Below are positions 6,000-6,064 of a stretch of 6,064 bases of DNA, one piece after another. The number at the start of each line of letters is the position of its first letter. Position 1 is the first letter of the stretch. The notes below the pieces were generated by a model. That model did no database searches, was not told where the DNA came from, and was given only the letters and a program-made list of their open reading frames with translations. The position numbers and the translations under genes were made by a program. The DNA is from Flavobacteriales bacterium (lineage in GTDB: Bacteria > Bacteroidota > Bacteroidia > Flavobacteriales_D > Crocinitomicaceae), in contig CANMFV010000068.1 of the NCBI GenBank assembly GCA_947496835.1, positions 1 to 6,064 of the forward strand. Reading direction: 5' to 3'.

Positions 6000-6064
6000 A
6001 TGAAAACAGTGCTCCGTATTTCTGTTAAGTGGATTTTGATTCCACTTCTAAGTGCTTGTTTGCT
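6000..6064 (+). CDS. Putative lipoprotein, N-terminal fragment (continues beyond window)
   Basis: Only 21 codons are visible: ATG at 6000-6002, then KTVLRISVKWILIPLLSAC and a leucine before the window ends. The start is a textbook lipoprotein signal peptide: positive residues K2, R6 and K10, a hydrophobic stretch WILIPLL, and the lipobox L-S-A-C with the lipid-modified cysteine at about residue 20. The product is expected to be exported by Sec, cleaved by signal peptidase II and anchored in the inner or outer membrane. Nothing can be said about its function. It is divergent from lysS. The fragment is too short to rule out a chance open frame, but the lipobox and the upstream -7-like box support it. 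Confidence 0.65.
   Translation, partial: MKTVLRISVKWILIPLLSACL

Overview
The window looks like ordinary chromosomal DNA from a member of the Bacteroidota, most likely the Flavobacteriales. Three signs point there: a secreted protein ending in a type IX secretion (T9SS) type A sorting domain, TAnnTTTG-type -7 boxes just upstream of two genes with no clear Shine-Dalgarno sequences, and a lysyl-tRNA synthetase with the long C-terminal tail I associate with this phylum. The genus cannot be fixed from the sequence. No mobile element, CRISPR array, rRNA or tRNA gene was seen.

Layout. Positions 1-2076 (minus strand) hold most of mutS. Its 3' end, with Walker B and the C-terminal helix-turn-helix region, lies outside the window. 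A 103-bp A/T-rich spacer separates mutS from a divergent plus-strand pair: a SPOUT-fold (SpoU/TrmH family) RNA 2'-O-methyltransferase (2180-2725) and, only 4 bp later, a secreted choice-of-anchor B / LVIVD-repeat beta-propeller protein with a T9SS tail (2730-4130). The propeller gene runs tail to tail into lysS (4127-5833, minus strand), and the two stop codons share a 4-bp TTAA overlap. A 166-bp divergent spacer follows, and the window ends 21 codons into a plus-strand gene whose N-terminus is a lipoprotein signal peptide.

How the genes work together. MutS (mismatch repair), the RNA methyltransferase (tRNA or rRNA modification) and LysRS (tRNA charging) are housekeeping functions without a shared pathway. 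The propeller protein is the odd one: an exported protein of unknown function placed to be co-transcribed with a cytoplasmic RNA methylase. Two gene starts differ from the longest open frame (propeller at 2730, lysS at 5833), and mutS appears to need a non-ATG start.

No previously undescribed system stands out. The items most worth a second look are the near-periodic histidines in the exported propeller, the non-ATG mutS start, the stop-codon overlap with no room for a terminator, and the nearly leaderless promoter-start arrangement at the methyltransferase gene.
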